From Burkholderia sp. 8Y (GTDB lineage Bacteria; Pseudomonadota; Gammaproteobacteria; Burkholderiales; Burkholderiaceae): 64,000 nt of DNA. Positions 8,204 to 16,998 of the stretch are shown in pieces. How positions within the stretch are numbered: the first letter of the stretch is position 1; the number at the start of each line of letters is the position of its first letter. The stretch covers positions 1,542,158-1,606,157 of the forward strand of contig NZ_LR733519.1 in the NCBI RefSeq assembly GCF_902506145.1, in the 5' to 3' direction. The notes under the pieces were generated by a model. It saw nothing but the letters and a program-made list of their open reading frames with translations. It ran no database searches and was not told the origin of the DNA. The translations under genes were made by a program, and so were the position numbers.

Positions 8204-9265
8204 ATGAAGACCTTCCACTGCAACCGCTGCGATCAGCTCGTCTTCTTCGAAAATACGCATTGCGAAAACTGCGGCGCGAAGCTCGGCTATATGCCGAAAC
8301 TGAGTCAGATCAGCGCATTCGATGAGACGGAAGACGGTACGTGGAAGAGCCTGCACCCGCTCGCCAAGGATCAGCATTATCGGCCTTGCCACAACTATGC
8401 GGTCGAGAATGTCTGCAACTGGATGGTCCCTTTGCATAGCGCCGATACGCTCTGCGCGTCCTGCCAATTGACGAGCATCATTCCGAACCTGGAGACGCCC
8501 GATAACCGCCTTTACTGGTATCGCCTGGAGGGCGCGAAACGCCGCCTGCTCTTCACGCTCGCCGAGCTCGGCCTCGAAGTGAAGTCGCGTCGGGAACACC
8601 CTGAGCACGGTCTCGAGTTTCAGTTTCTCGAGGGCGACGCGCAAGGGCGCGGCGTCATGACAGGACATAACAACGGGATCATCACGCTCAACGTTGCCGA
8701 AGCCGATGACGCGCATCGCGAGAAAGTGCGCTCCGCGATGCATGAGCCGTATCGCACGTTGCTCGGCCATTTCCGTCATGAAACAGGGCACTATTTCTTC
8801 GATCGCCTGATTGCGGATACGCCGCGCATTGCGCCGTTCCGCACGGCATTCGGCGATGAACAGCTGGACTATGGCGCCGCGCTCGACCGCCACTATCGGC
8901 AAGGGCCGCCGCCGAACTGGGCGGAAAACTACATCAGCGCCTACGCGACCATGCACCCTTGGGAAGACTGGGCGGAAACATGGGCTCACTACCTGCATAT
9001 CGTCGATACGATGGATACGGCCGTATCGTGCGGTCTCGTCCTGGTGCCCGACAGCCCGCATGAACCGACGCTGACGGATACGACGCCGATCGAGGAAAGC
9101 ACGTTCGATAACCTCATGAAACGCTGGGTTCCCCTTACGTATGCGTTAAACAGCCTCAACCGCAGTCTCGGCATGCCGGACGGATATCCTTTCACGCTTG
9201 CACCGCCTGTCATCGACAAGCTGCGCTTCGTGCATCGTGTCGTGGCCGCAGCAGCCAAGCGTTGA
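8204..9265 (+). CDS. Zinc-ribbon putative metallopeptidase (PF10005-like)
   Basis: The 353-residue product starts with a four-cysteine zinc ribbon (CNRCDQLVFFENTHCENCG), followed by a second Cys/His cluster (CHNYAVENVC ... CASC). It then carries a zincin motif HETGH at about residue 192, with WAETWAHYLH near 255 as a likely third metal ligand. This fits the family annotated as putative zinc-binding metallopeptidase with an N-terminal ribbon. The substrate is unknown. The frame is open from 7961, but conserved sequence begins at the ATG at 8204. It converges with only nine bases on the alpha-E gene, and such peptidases often occur near ATP-grasp/alpha-E pairs. A shared peptide-processing role is inferred. 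Confidence 0.85.
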   Translation: MKTFHCNRCDQLVFFENTHCENCGAKLGYMPKLSQISAFDETEDGTWKSLHPLAKDQHYRPCHNYAVENVCNWMVPLHSADTLCASCQLTSIIPNLETPDNRLYWYRLEGAKRRLLFTLAELGLEVKSRREHPEHGLEFQFLEGDAQGRGVMTGHNNGIITLNVAEADDAHREKVRSAMHEPYRTLLGHFRHETGHYFFDRLIADTPRIAPFRTAFGDEQLDYGAALDRHYRQGPPPNWAENYISAYATMHPWEDWAETWAHYLHIVDTMDTAVSCGLVLVPDSPHEPTLTDTTPIEESTFDNLMKRWVPLTYALNSLNRSLGMPDGYPFTLAPPVIDKLRFVHRVVAAAAKR

Positions 9266-9274
9266 GCGCACGCT

Positions 9275-10309
9275 TCAGTTCGACGAACTCTGTGACTGGA
9301 ACTGCGATGCCCCTTGCGACTCGTCGTGCGTTTGCGTCTGAGTTTGCGAGATGTGTGGTGATTCCGGCGCGATCGGCAAAAGGAACTCGCGGCTGATGCT
9401 GCTTGCGAGCTCATTCACGCGTGCGAGAAAACTGACGAGATACGCGTGCAAGCCTCCCTGCAATATTGCGCCGATATCGCCGCTTCCGAGCTCGGCACTG
9501 AGTTGCGCCGCGAGCCGTACCGCTTCAGTATCGCGTCCTTGCGTGACGCGGAGGATCAACTGCTCGACCTCCGCGAGGCTTGCCGCAAGCGAACGCGGCC
9601 AGTCGCGATAAAGAATCAGCAGGTCCGCCACGCGCTCGGGCGTAATGACATCGCGATAGACCTTGCGATACACCTCGAATCCCGAAACCGAGCCGAGCAC
9701 GGCTGTCCAGTGGTGATAGTCGAAAGGCTGCGCGGACGTGTCCGCGCGCTGCTCCATCATTTCGAACTTGACGTCGAGAATGCGCGCGGTGTTATCGGCC
9801 CGCTCGACGAAAGTCCCCAGACGCATGAAGTAAAACGCGTCGTCCTTGACCAGCGTTCCAAGCTGAACGCCGCGCGACAGATGCGAGCGAAACTTGACCC
9901 ATTCGAAAAACGTGTACGGCTCACGTTCCAGGATGCCGTCGTCGAGCATGCGCTGACAGTCCAGCCACGTCGTGTTGAGCGTTTCCCATAACTCGCTGTT
10001 CGTGGAACTGCGCACGGCCCGCGCGTTCTCACGCGCCGCTCGCAGGCAACTGACAATAGACGATGGATTCGATATGTCGCGCGCCATGAAGTCGATGACG
10101 TCATGGCTTTTCATGCTGCGATGCGCGGCGCAGTAAATGCCGCTCAGCTCGGAGATGGAGAGCATGGCGCGCCAGCCGAGCTCCGCATATTCGTCCGATT
10201 GCGGCAAGAGCGAGAGTTGATAATTCGCGTCGAGCATCCGCGCAGTGTTTTCGGCTCGCTCGGTATAGCGCGCCATCCAGAAAAGATGATCCGCGGTACG
10301 GCTCAGCAT
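9275..10309 (-). CDS. Alpha-E domain protein
   Basis: The 344-residue, almost entirely helical protein opens with MLSRTADHLFWMARYTERAENTARMLD, the hallmark of the alpha-E family (PF04168). It continues with conserved helices containing FVERADNTARILDVKFEMM. Alpha-E proteins nearly always pair with circularly permuted ATP-grasp proteins and are predicted to take part in making or attaching short peptides. No catalytic residue is established. It follows the ATP-grasp gene by 42 bases on the same strand and must be its operon partner. The C-terminus is low-complexity Gln/Ser-rich. Confidence 0.93.
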   Translation of the reverse strand: MLSRTADHLFWMARYTERAENTARMLDANYQLSLLPQSDEYAELGWRAMLSISELSGIYCAAHRSMKSHDVIDFMARDISNPSSIVSCLRAARENARAVRSSTNSELWETLNTTWLDCQRMLDDGILEREPYTFFEWVKFRSHLSRGVQLGTLVKDDAFYFMRLGTFVERADNTARILDVKFEMMEQRADTSAQPFDYHHWTAVLGSVSGFEVYRKVYRDVITPERVADLLILYRDWPRSLAASLAEVEQLILRVTQGRDTEAVRLAAQLSAELGSGDIGAILQGGLHAYLVSFLARVNELASSISREFLLPIAPESPHISQTQTQTHDESQGASQFQSQSSSN

Positions 10310-10351
10310 GGGTAATCTCGCGTATGGTTTTGATGGTCTCGAGTGCGTGTC

Positions 10352-11824
10352 CTAGCGTTCCAATACCCAGGTATCCTTGGTTCCGCCGCCTTGCGATGAA
10401 TTCACGACGAGCGAGCCTTCACGCAGCGCAACGCGGGTCAGTCCGCCCGGCACCATGCGTACTTCGGTGCCCGATAGCACGAAAGGACGCAAGTCGATAT
10501 GACGCGGCGCGATGCCCGCTTCCACATAAGTCGGACAGGTGGAAAGCGCGAGCGTCGGCTGCGCAATGTACTTCTCCGGATTCACTTCGAGCACCGCGCG
10601 GAATTCGGCGATCTGCGCGGCAGTCGACGACGGCCCGACGAGCATGCCGTAACCGCCCGCGCCATGCGTCTCCTTGACGACCAGTTCCGGCAAATGATCG
10701 AGCACGTACTTCAAATCATCGGGCTTGCGGCACATCCATGTCGGCACGTTGTTCAATATGGGCTCTTGACCGAGGTAAAAGCGCACCATGTCCGGCACAT
10801 AGGGATAAATGGACTTGTCATCAGCGATGCCCGTACCCACTGCATTGCACAACGAGACGTGTCCCGCGCGATAAGCCGACACCAGACCGGCGACGCCCAA
10901 GGCCGAATCCGGACGGAATACGAGCGGGTCGAGAAAATCATCGTCGACGCGCCTGTAAATGACGTCTACGCGTTGCGGTCCTTGCGTCGTTCGCATGTAG
11001 ACACAGTCAGCGTCGACGAAAAGATCTTGCCCCTCGACCAGTTCGACGCCCATTTGCTGCGCAAGGAATGCATGCTCGAAATACGCCGAGTTGTACATGC
11101 CGGGCGTCATCACGACAATGGTCGGATTGTCCACGCCGGCGGGCGCGGCGGCACGCAAGGTATCGAGGAGCAAGTCGGGATAATGCGCGATGGGCGCGAC
11201 GCGATTACGCGCGAATAGATCGGGGAAGAGCCGCATCATCATCTTGCGGTTTTCCAGCATGTACGACACGCCGGACGGCACGCGCAGGTTGTCCTCGAGG
11301 ACATAGAACTCGCCCTGTCCGGCGCGCACGATATCAATGCCCGCGATATGAGCATAGATATCGCGCGTCACGTCGACGCCGCGCATCTGCGGCCGATACT
11401 GCGCGTTGCCCACGATCTGCGCTTCCGGAATGATGCCGGCGCGAATGATGTCCTGATCGTGGTAGATGTCGTGAATGAAGCGGTTCAGTGCATTCACGCG
11501 CTGCCTGAGACCGCGTTCCAGCGCCTTCCATTCGTCGGCGGGAAAAATACGCGGAATGACATCGAAGGGAATGGTGCGCTCAGGAATGATGCCCGGTACG
11601 TCGCTCGTGCCGTAGACCGCGAACGTAATGCCAACTCGGCGGAAAACCAGGTCCGCCTCCGCGCGCTTGAGATCGATCAGCTTTTCGCTTTGCGCGCTCA
11701 ACCATTCCATGAATTCCCGGTAATGCGTGCGGGGCGCACCTGCGTCAGGAAATACCGACGCCGGTACGCCGCGCGCTTCCAGGTCGCTGCGCTCGAACAT
11801 CTCGTTGAAGAAAGCTTGCGTCAT
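10352..11824 (-). CDS. Circularly permuted ATP-grasp type 2 protein
   Basis: The 490-residue protein matches the circularly permuted ATP-grasp family (DUF404/DUF407). Recognisable blocks include FYVLEDNLRVPSGVSYMLENR (an ATP-grasp acidic strand), VVKETHGAGGYGMLVGP (the glycine-rich lysine loop expected to bind ATP phosphates), and the C-terminal DLRPFVLSG and LREGSLVVNSSQGGG blocks. ATP-grasp enzymes activate a carboxylate as acyl phosphate and join it to an amine. Substrates of this family are not established. It leads the operon with alpha-E. The usual third partner, a transglutaminase-like protein, is absent here, and a metallopeptidase instead faces the operon. Confidence 0.93.
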   Translation of the reverse strand: MTQAFFNEMFERSDLEARGVPASVFPDAGAPRTHYREFMEWLSAQSEKLIDLKRAEADLVFRRVGITFAVYGTSDVPGIIPERTIPFDVIPRIFPADEWKALERGLRQRVNALNRFIHDIYHDQDIIRAGIIPEAQIVGNAQYRPQMRGVDVTRDIYAHIAGIDIVRAGQGEFYVLEDNLRVPSGVSYMLENRKMMMRLFPDLFARNRVAPIAHYPDLLLDTLRAAAPAGVDNPTIVVMTPGMYNSAYFEHAFLAQQMGVELVEGQDLFVDADCVYMRTTQGPQRVDVIYRRVDDDFLDPLVFRPDSALGVAGLVSAYRAGHVSLCNAVGTGIADDKSIYPYVPDMVRFYLGQEPILNNVPTWMCRKPDDLKYVLDHLPELVVKETHGAGGYGMLVGPSSTAAQIAEFRAVLEVNPEKYIAQPTLALSTCPTYVEAGIAPRHIDLRPFVLSGTEVRMVPGGLTRVALREGSLVVNSSQGGGTKDTWVLER

Positions 11825-12246
11825 GGCGGGTCTTTCCTGTCAAGTGCGGGCCGGGACCGAATCCCTTCTGGTTAATGTTCTGGTTGCACTCGCAATGACC
11901 TGAAGAGCCTGACGACGCGTCGCACCGAATGATCGTGCGGCACATTCGGCTTGCGGTTTCATAGGCGACCTCGAAAGCGCGATGCGTTTGTCCCTGCATC
12001 GATTGCGCGGGCAGCCCAGTGCCGCATTGAATCGAGCAACTTCGATGCCAACGCGAGTCTGATTTCCAATTCATTGAACACATGGAAAATTCATCGTGCT
12101 GCCAACTCGGTTTGCACCAAAAGCGCGCGGCGTTGCAGACTCATGCACATTCGACGAGGCAGTGTCATGCCCAGGACGGTGCGCGCTCTTTAGCAAGCGT
12201 CGCGCGCCGGTATCATAGGCGTCTTGGCGATTACCCTCGAGCGTTC
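11825..12246. other. Divergent intergenic region, nothing recognised
   Basis: These 422 bases lie between the divergent ATP-grasp and YceH genes and should contain both promoters. Their composition is somewhat more AT-rich than the genes. I found no convincing RNA gene, repeat or operator by eye. Confidence 0.5.
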
Positions 12247-12957
12247 ATGAACACACCCTCACAAAGCACGCCCCGTCCCGCCTTGCGCGAACTTACACCG
12301 CTAGAAGCGCGCGTGCTCGGCGTGCTGGTCGAGAAGCAGCAGACGGTGCCCGACACGTATCCCTTGTCACTGAATTCACTCACTGCGGGCTGCAATCAAA
12401 AGACGGCGCGTGCGCCGGTGATGAGCGTCACAGAGGACGAAGTGCTGACGACCATCGACGGTCTCAAGCGGCTCTCGCTCGTCATTGAAGGCAGCAGCAG
12501 CCGCGTGCCGCGCTTCGAGCACAACATCAATCGCGTGTTGGGTATTCCCAGTCAGTCCGTCGCGCTGCTTGCGACGCTGTTTCTGCGCGGTCCGCAAACG
12601 GCGGCCGAGTTGCGCGCCAATAGTGCGCGCTTGCATGGCTTCGCGGATATTTCGTCAGTGGAAAGCTTTCTTGACGAGCTCGCCGCAAGCGATCCGCCTC
12701 GCGTGGTGAAGCTGCCGCGCACGCCGGGCGAGCGCGAAAGCCGCTGGACGCATCTGCTATGCGGCGAGGTGAGCTTGAGCTTGAGTGACGCGCCGCCTCG
12801 CGAAGCATCGGGCAGCGAGACGTATTCGTTGTCGGAGTTCGAGGCGCTCAAGGCAGAGCACAAGCGCCTCGCTCAAGAGGTGACGCAATTGCGGACGATG
12901 GTCGAACATATGGCGAGCGAGTTGGGCATTGCACTGGACAAGCCGTCTGAAGCATAA
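12247..12957 (+). CDS. yceH: YceH family protein (DUF480)
   Basis: The 236-residue product is a clear DUF480/YceH protein: LTPLEARVLGVLVEKQQTVPDTYPLSLNSLTAGCNQKT near the start, then RGPQTAAELRANSARLHGF in the second winged-helix domain, and a C-terminal coiled coil (EFEALKAEHKRLAQEVTQLRTMVEHM). The fold is two tandem winged helices, which suggests nucleic-acid binding, but the function is unknown. The frame is open back to 12082. Family similarity starts after the ATG at 12247, so I choose that start. Confidence 0.93.
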   Translation: MNTPSQSTPRPALRELTPLEARVLGVLVEKQQTVPDTYPLSLNSLTAGCNQKTARAPVMSVTEDEVLTTIDGLKRLSLVIEGSSSRVPRFEHNINRVLGIPSQSVALLATLFLRGPQTAAELRANSARLHGFADISSVESFLDELAASDPPRVVKLPRTPGERESRWTHLLCGEVSLSLSDAPPREASGSETYSLSEFEALKAEHKRLAQEVTQLRTMVEHMASELGIALDKPSEA

Positions 12958-13031
12958 CGACGCCGCGCGCGCCCGCGCCGCACACACTGTAACCATCGTC
13001 GGTAGATTCATTGACCCCTTGGTGAGACGCG

Positions 13032-14498
13032 ATGCCCACGACACATCCCGATTCGCTTCCGCTGAATGACATCGTTTCGCTGGACGCCTGCGCTTTATCG
13101 AAAGCCATCCATGCCCGCGACGTCTCATGCGTCGACGTCATGCGGGCCTATCTCGCGCAAGTGGACCGTTTGAATCCGCAAGTCAATGCGATCGTCGCCC
13201 TGCAAGATCGCGATGCGCTTCTTGCGCTCGCGCTGGAACGCGACGCGCAGTTATCGCGCGGCGAAAGTCTCGGGCCTTTGCACGGATTCCCGCAAGCGCC
13301 CAAAGATATTCTGCCGGTCGAAGGCATGGTAACGACCAAGGGCTCGCCCCTCTTCGCAGGCGAAGTCAGTCAAGCGGACGCCATCGTGTTCGAACGTGTG
13401 CGGCAAGCCGGCGCCCTCTTCATCGGGCGCACGAACTCGCCGGAATTCGGCTTGGGCGGCCATACCTATAACCCGGTGTACGGGACGACGCGCAATGCGT
13501 TCAATCCGTCCCGGTCGGCGGGGGGAAGCAGTGGAGGCGCAGCGGTTGCCGTCGCGCTGCGCATGCTCCCTTTCGCCGATGGCACCGACATGATGGGCTC
13601 ACTGCGCACGCCCGCCGCATTCAACAATGTGTTCGGCTTTCGCACCTCGCCCGGATGTGTGCCCTATGGCCCTGCCGATGATGTCTTCTTTCAGCAGTTC
13701 AGCGTCGTCGGCCCGATCGCGCGGACGATCGAAGATCTCGGCTTGCTGCTGTCGGTGCAGGCCGGCTTCGATGCGCGTGCGCCGCTTTCTCGCCGAAACG
13801 ACACGCCTTCTGACTTCACGTCCGTGCTCGAACGCGACATGCAAGGCACGCGTATTGGGTGGCTCGCAGACCTCGATGGCCACCTGCCGATGGAAGCCGG
13901 CTTGCTCGAAACCTGCGCCCATGCCATGCGCCGCTTCGAAACGGCGGGGTGCTCGGTGGAAGCGGCGCGCGTGGACTTCCAAATGGAACGGTTATGGCAA
14001 GCATGGCTGGACTTGCGCAGCTTCACGTTCGCGGGCGCCAATGCGCCGCTCTATCGCGATGAGGCCAGGCGCGCGAAACTCAAACCGGAAGCCGTGTGGG
14101 AAATCGAGCGCGGCCTGCGCCTTTCAGGAGAAGACGTCTATGATGCCGTGCGCGAACGCTCGGCATGGTATCGGGCGATCAACGCGCTCTTTACGCGCTT
14201 CGACTTCCTCGTGATGCCCGCGACGCAGGTCTTTCCGTTCGATGCCGCGATGCACTGGCCGCATTCGATCGGCGAGCGGGCAATGGACACGTATCACCGC
14301 TGGATGGAAGCGGTCGTTCCTGCAACCATGGCATCGTTGCCGGCGCTATGCGCGCCCGCCGGGCTCGGGCCGAACGGTCTGCCGGCCGGCTTGCAGATCA
14401 TCGGTCCGACGCAGACGGACCTTGCGGTGTTACAGATGGGGCTTGCTTATGATCGTGCCAGCGGCTATTCGCGAATGAAAAGCACCTTGCTCGGCTAA
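13032..14498 (+). CDS. Amidase signature family hydrolase
   Basis: The 488-residue protein carries the Ser-cisSer-Lys catalytic system of the amidase signature family. The Lys is in QAPKDIL, around residue 91. The glycine/serine loop is RSAGGSSGGAAVAVALRM and the nucleophile segment is GTDMMGSLRTPAAFNN. These enzymes hydrolyse amide bonds of varied small molecules. No signal peptide is seen, so it is cytoplasmic. The length is normal for the family. The gene appears to stand alone, with GGTGAGACGCG before the ATG and a strong hairpin downstream. The substrate cannot be read from the sequence. Confidence 0.93.
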   Translation: MPTTHPDSLPLNDIVSLDACALSKAIHARDVSCVDVMRAYLAQVDRLNPQVNAIVALQDRDALLALALERDAQLSRGESLGPLHGFPQAPKDILPVEGMVTTKGSPLFAGEVSQADAIVFERVRQAGALFIGRTNSPEFGLGGHTYNPVYGTTRNAFNPSRSAGGSSGGAAVAVALRMLPFADGTDMMGSLRTPAAFNNVFGFRTSPGCVPYGPADDVFFQQFSVVGPIARTIEDLGLLLSVQAGFDARAPLSRRNDTPSDFTSVLERDMQGTRIGWLADLDGHLPMEAGLLETCAHAMRRFETAGCSVEAARVDFQMERLWQAWLDLRSFTFAGANAPLYRDEARRAKLKPEAVWEIERGLRLSGEDVYDAVRERSAWYRAINALFTRFDFLVMPATQVFPFDAAMHWPHSIGERAMDTYHRWMEAVVPATMASLPALCAPAGLGPNGLPAGLQIIGPTQTDLAVLQMGLAYDRASGYSRMKSTLLG

Positions 14499-14520
14499 GG
14501 CAATTGAACCGCCTGTTACT

Positions 14521-14559
14521 GTCGTATGCAGCGATGCGTTGATAACCGCTGCATACGAC
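14521..14559. terminator. 13-bp hairpin between amidase and DUF3331 genes
   Basis: The arms GTCGTATGCAGCG (14521-14533) and CGCTGCATACGAC (14547-14559) are perfectly complementary around a 13-base loop. It starts 23 bases past the amidase stop, between convergent genes. There is no T-run, so it is either a factor-assisted terminator or an mRNA-protecting 3' hairpin. Confidence 0.55.
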
Positions 14560-14649
14560 TAGGTGTCAGCCCAACGACGAATAGGCATCTTCCGATAGCG
14601 ACGAAGCGGCCTTGAAACCGCGAGTGATCCTCCATGCACGTCGGCGCGA

Positions 14650-15075
14650 CTACTCGCTCGCTTCAAGATCGCCAGAAGAAAGCGCGAGCGCCAATATCAT
14701 CGCCCCACTGTTAAGCGGCACCGAGCTGCCTACTCGCCGCGGGCGGTAGACGGGCTGGCCGCGTCGGATAGCCTGGCCGCTCAACGCGCATACCCCGCCC
14801 TTGCGCGCGGTGCACAGCGCCCACACTTGCTCCGAGTAGTTGAACGATGTCGGATCGTGCCACGAGAGCGCGAGCGTCGATTCGCTCAACCGTTCGAGCA
14901 ATCGAATGTTCGCAGAAGGCGCGTGGCCATTCGGTGCACTCACGCTTGCACAGCCGCCGCCAGCAGACAGCGAAAACGGCGATGCCGCCTTGTTCGAACG
15001 ACTGCGGCGGCTCGACCGATCGTCGAGCATGTCGAGGGTACGGCTCCACGGATCCATCAGAGAGAGATGCTTCAT
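14650..15075 (-). CDS. DUF3331 family protein
   Basis: The 141-residue protein resembles DUF3331, a family largely confined to Burkholderiaceae. The C-terminal half reads CTARKGGVCALSGQAIRRGQPVYRPR, a compact Cys-containing module of the form C-x-LSGxxIxRGxxVxxP that could bind a metal or recognise nucleic acid. The N-terminal 60 residues are basic and Ser/Arg-rich. Function is unknown. GGAGCGGAGC precedes the ATG. Confidence 0.75.
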   Translation of the reverse strand: MKHLSLMDPWSRTLDMLDDRSSRRSRSNKAASPFSLSAGGGCASVSAPNGHAPSANIRLLERLSESTLALSWHDPTSFNYSEQVWALCTARKGGVCALSGQAIRRGQPVYRPRRVGSSVPLNSGAMILALALSSGDLEASE

Positions 15076-15396
15076 GCTCCGCTCCGGAGTGCCGCAATGC
15101 GCGCCCGTCTCGCATTACGTGTGAACGTTTTGGAAAATGCTGCCGGCGCGACCTGTCGCGAGTGCGCCCGCTTGAACGAAGACCGTTTTAAGGGTAGTAC
15201 ACCTCAGCAAAACGCGTTTTATTTTCTTGCCCGGGTTTTGTCGAGCGCGTGACTGCTGTGATGGAAACGAACGAACGTTCGATGAAGAGTCGCGGGGCAT
15301 ATGGCGGCTGCCGTACGTTGCAGCGGAACGAGAACGCGCACGCTCCCCGATTTCTGACAAAATAAAACCAGCGAAACGCAAACCTCCTGTCGAATC
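15076..15396. other. Intergenic region containing a perfect 12-bp palindrome
   Basis: This 321-base divergent region has no credible gene. It contains the perfect palindrome AAAACGCGTTTT at 15209-15220, followed by an AT-rich stretch, which could be a regulator site for either flanking gene. A related AAACGCGTT string occurs near 2028-2036. Confidence 0.4.
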
Positions 15397-15666
15397 ATGA
15401 CAAGCAAGCTCTGCATTAATGCGACCATTTCAGCGGACCGCGCTTCCGTCAGCTTTGTCGCTTTTTCCCGTGAACGGGAGATTCACTGCAACATCACGCG
15501 CAAGGCGCTGGAACAATGCTTCTGGGCGCCCGTCGGCGCGAGCGACGAACGCCTTCTCAAAGCGTTGAACGACGGCTACGAGCGCATCAGCGCCCGCGTC
15601 CATCGTAAGTTCTTAGCGCACCCGTCGAATTCGATCCAGCTCGACGTGATCGATTTTTGCTCCTGA
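15397..15666 (+). CDS. DUF1488 family protein
   Basis: The 89-residue protein has the DUF1488 pattern: a short beta strand (VSFVAFSREREIHCNITRKALEQCF), then a helix with LLKALNDGYERISARVHRKF. These small cytoplasmic proteins are common in Burkholderiaceae and have no known function. It converges on the cytochrome c gene, with 26 bases between the stops. No obvious ribosome site is visible before the ATG. Confidence 0.8.
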   Translation: MTSKLCINATISADRASVSFVAFSREREIHCNITRKALEQCFWAPVGASDERLLKALNDGYERISARVHRKFLAHPSNSIQLDVIDFCS

Positions 15667-15680
15667 CGAAATCGATCGGC

Positions 15681-15707
15681 AAAAACAGGCGGCTAACGGG
15701 CCGCCTG
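15681..15707 (-). terminator. Intrinsic terminator holding the cytochrome c stop codon in its loop
   Basis: On the minus strand the stem CAGGCGGC / GCCGCCTG (15700-15707 and 15686-15693) is followed by five T residues (15685-15681). The TAG stop of the cytochrome gene (15695-15693) falls at the loop and stem edge, so the final codons are part of the terminator. It would end the three-gene molybdenum hydroxylase transcript. Confidence 0.85.
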
Positions 15708-16988
15708 GGTTGCTTTGCGCATCTTCGCGACGGCTTCAGCCTGCACCGCCGGCATATTGTTGTTCCATGCGCCGCGAATAAAAGTCACTACATCCGCTAT
15801 CTGCTGATCGTTCAGAACCGGCGCGTAGCGAGGCATCGGATACGGCGCCGGCAGCCCTTGAATGACGAGATCCTCGGTGCCATTCAGCGTCACATTGATA
15901 AGCGAAGAAGCATCTTTCTCCAGCAGATTCGGATTGCCCGCAAGCGGCGCAAGCATCGGCGCAAAGCCCCGGCCGTCGATGCCATGACAATGCATGCAGA
16001 ACGCCGCATAAACGCGCGCGCCGGAGTCGGACGCCGGCGGCCGTATCAAAGACACCTTCGTCGCTTTCGAATCGTATGAATAAGGCGCATTGCCGTTGCC
16101 GCCCGCTGCCGGCAATGACTTCAGGTAGTGCGCCATCGCAGTGATGTCGCCGTCGCTAAGGGATTGCGTGCTGTTGTTGATCACGCTCGTCATCGAACCG
16201 AATGCCGTTGCGTGCGCGTTCGCGCCGGTCTTCAGGAACGCGGCGAGGTCTTGTTCCGACCAGCGCCCGAGGCCGGTATTGTGCTCGCCCGTCAAGTTCG
16301 ATCCGAACCAGTTGTCGAGTACACCGCCCGTCAAGTAGGTATTGCTGCTCTCGTCGAGCCCCTTCTCCTGGAACGCGATCCCACGCGGCGTATGGCACGC
16401 TCCGCAGTGCCCGAGCCCTTGAGTCAGATAAGCGCCGCGATTCCATGCCACGTCCTTGCCCTGCTTGTCCTGATAGACGCCTTTGTCGAGGAACACCGCG
16501 TTCCAAAGCTTGAGCGGCCAGCGCATATTGAGCGGCCACTTGATATCGGATGCGCGATTCGCCTGTTTCACCGGCGTCACGCCATGCATGAAGTACGCAT
16601 AAAGCGCGTGCATGTCCTCATTGTTGATCTTCGCGTACGAGGGGTAAGGCATCGCCGGATAGAGATTGTGGCCGTCCTTGGCGACGCCTTCGCGCAGCGC
16701 GCGTGCGAAGTCCGCTTCGCTATAGCGGCCGATGCCCGTGTCCGGGTCCGGCGTGATGTTCGTCGTATAGATCGCGCCAAGCGGTGTCGTCATCGGCAAG
16801 CCGCCTGCCATGGGCTTGCCGCGCGGCGCCGAGTGACAGGCAATGCAATCGCCGGCTTTGGCAAGGTAAGCGCCGCGCGTGACGAGTGTGTCATTCGACG
16901 TATCGGCGTGCGCAGCCGAAGGCACTGCCGCAAGCGCGACATTCGCTGCAAGGAACGCGGCCGTGAAAGGCTTGAGGGCGAATTTCAT
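15693..16988 (-). CDS. Triheme cytochrome c subunit of a membrane dehydrogenase
   Basis: The 431-residue protein has a Sec signal peptide (MKFALKPFTAAFLAANVALAAVPSAAHA) and three heme c sites: CIACH, CGACH and CMHCH. Three-heme cytochromes of this layout accept electrons from periplasmic dehydrogenases, including alcohol, aldehyde and isoquinoline oxidoreductases, and pass them to the respiratory chain. The frame is open further upstream to 17261, but AAGGAGAC before the ATG at 16988 fixes the start. It begins just after the stop of the Mo-subunit gene, so it is the third gene of that operon. The stop codon lies inside the operon terminator. Confidence 0.93.
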   Translation of the reverse strand: MKFALKPFTAAFLAANVALAAVPSAAHADTSNDTLVTRGAYLAKAGDCIACHSAPRGKPMAGGLPMTTPLGAIYTTNITPDPDTGIGRYSEADFARALREGVAKDGHNLYPAMPYPSYAKINNEDMHALYAYFMHGVTPVKQANRASDIKWPLNMRWPLKLWNAVFLDKGVYQDKQGKDVAWNRGAYLTQGLGHCGACHTPRGIAFQEKGLDESSNTYLTGGVLDNWFGSNLTGEHNTGLGRWSEQDLAAFLKTGANAHATAFGSMTSVINNSTQSLSDGDITAMAHYLKSLPAAGGNGNAPYSYDSKATKVSLIRPPASDSGARVYAAFCMHCHGIDGRGFAPMLAPLAGNPNLLEKDASSLINVTLNGTEDLVIQGLPAPYPMPRYAPVLNDQQIADVVTFIRGAWNNNMPAVQAEAVAKMRKATQAAR

Positions 16989-16998
16989 GGCTGTCTCC

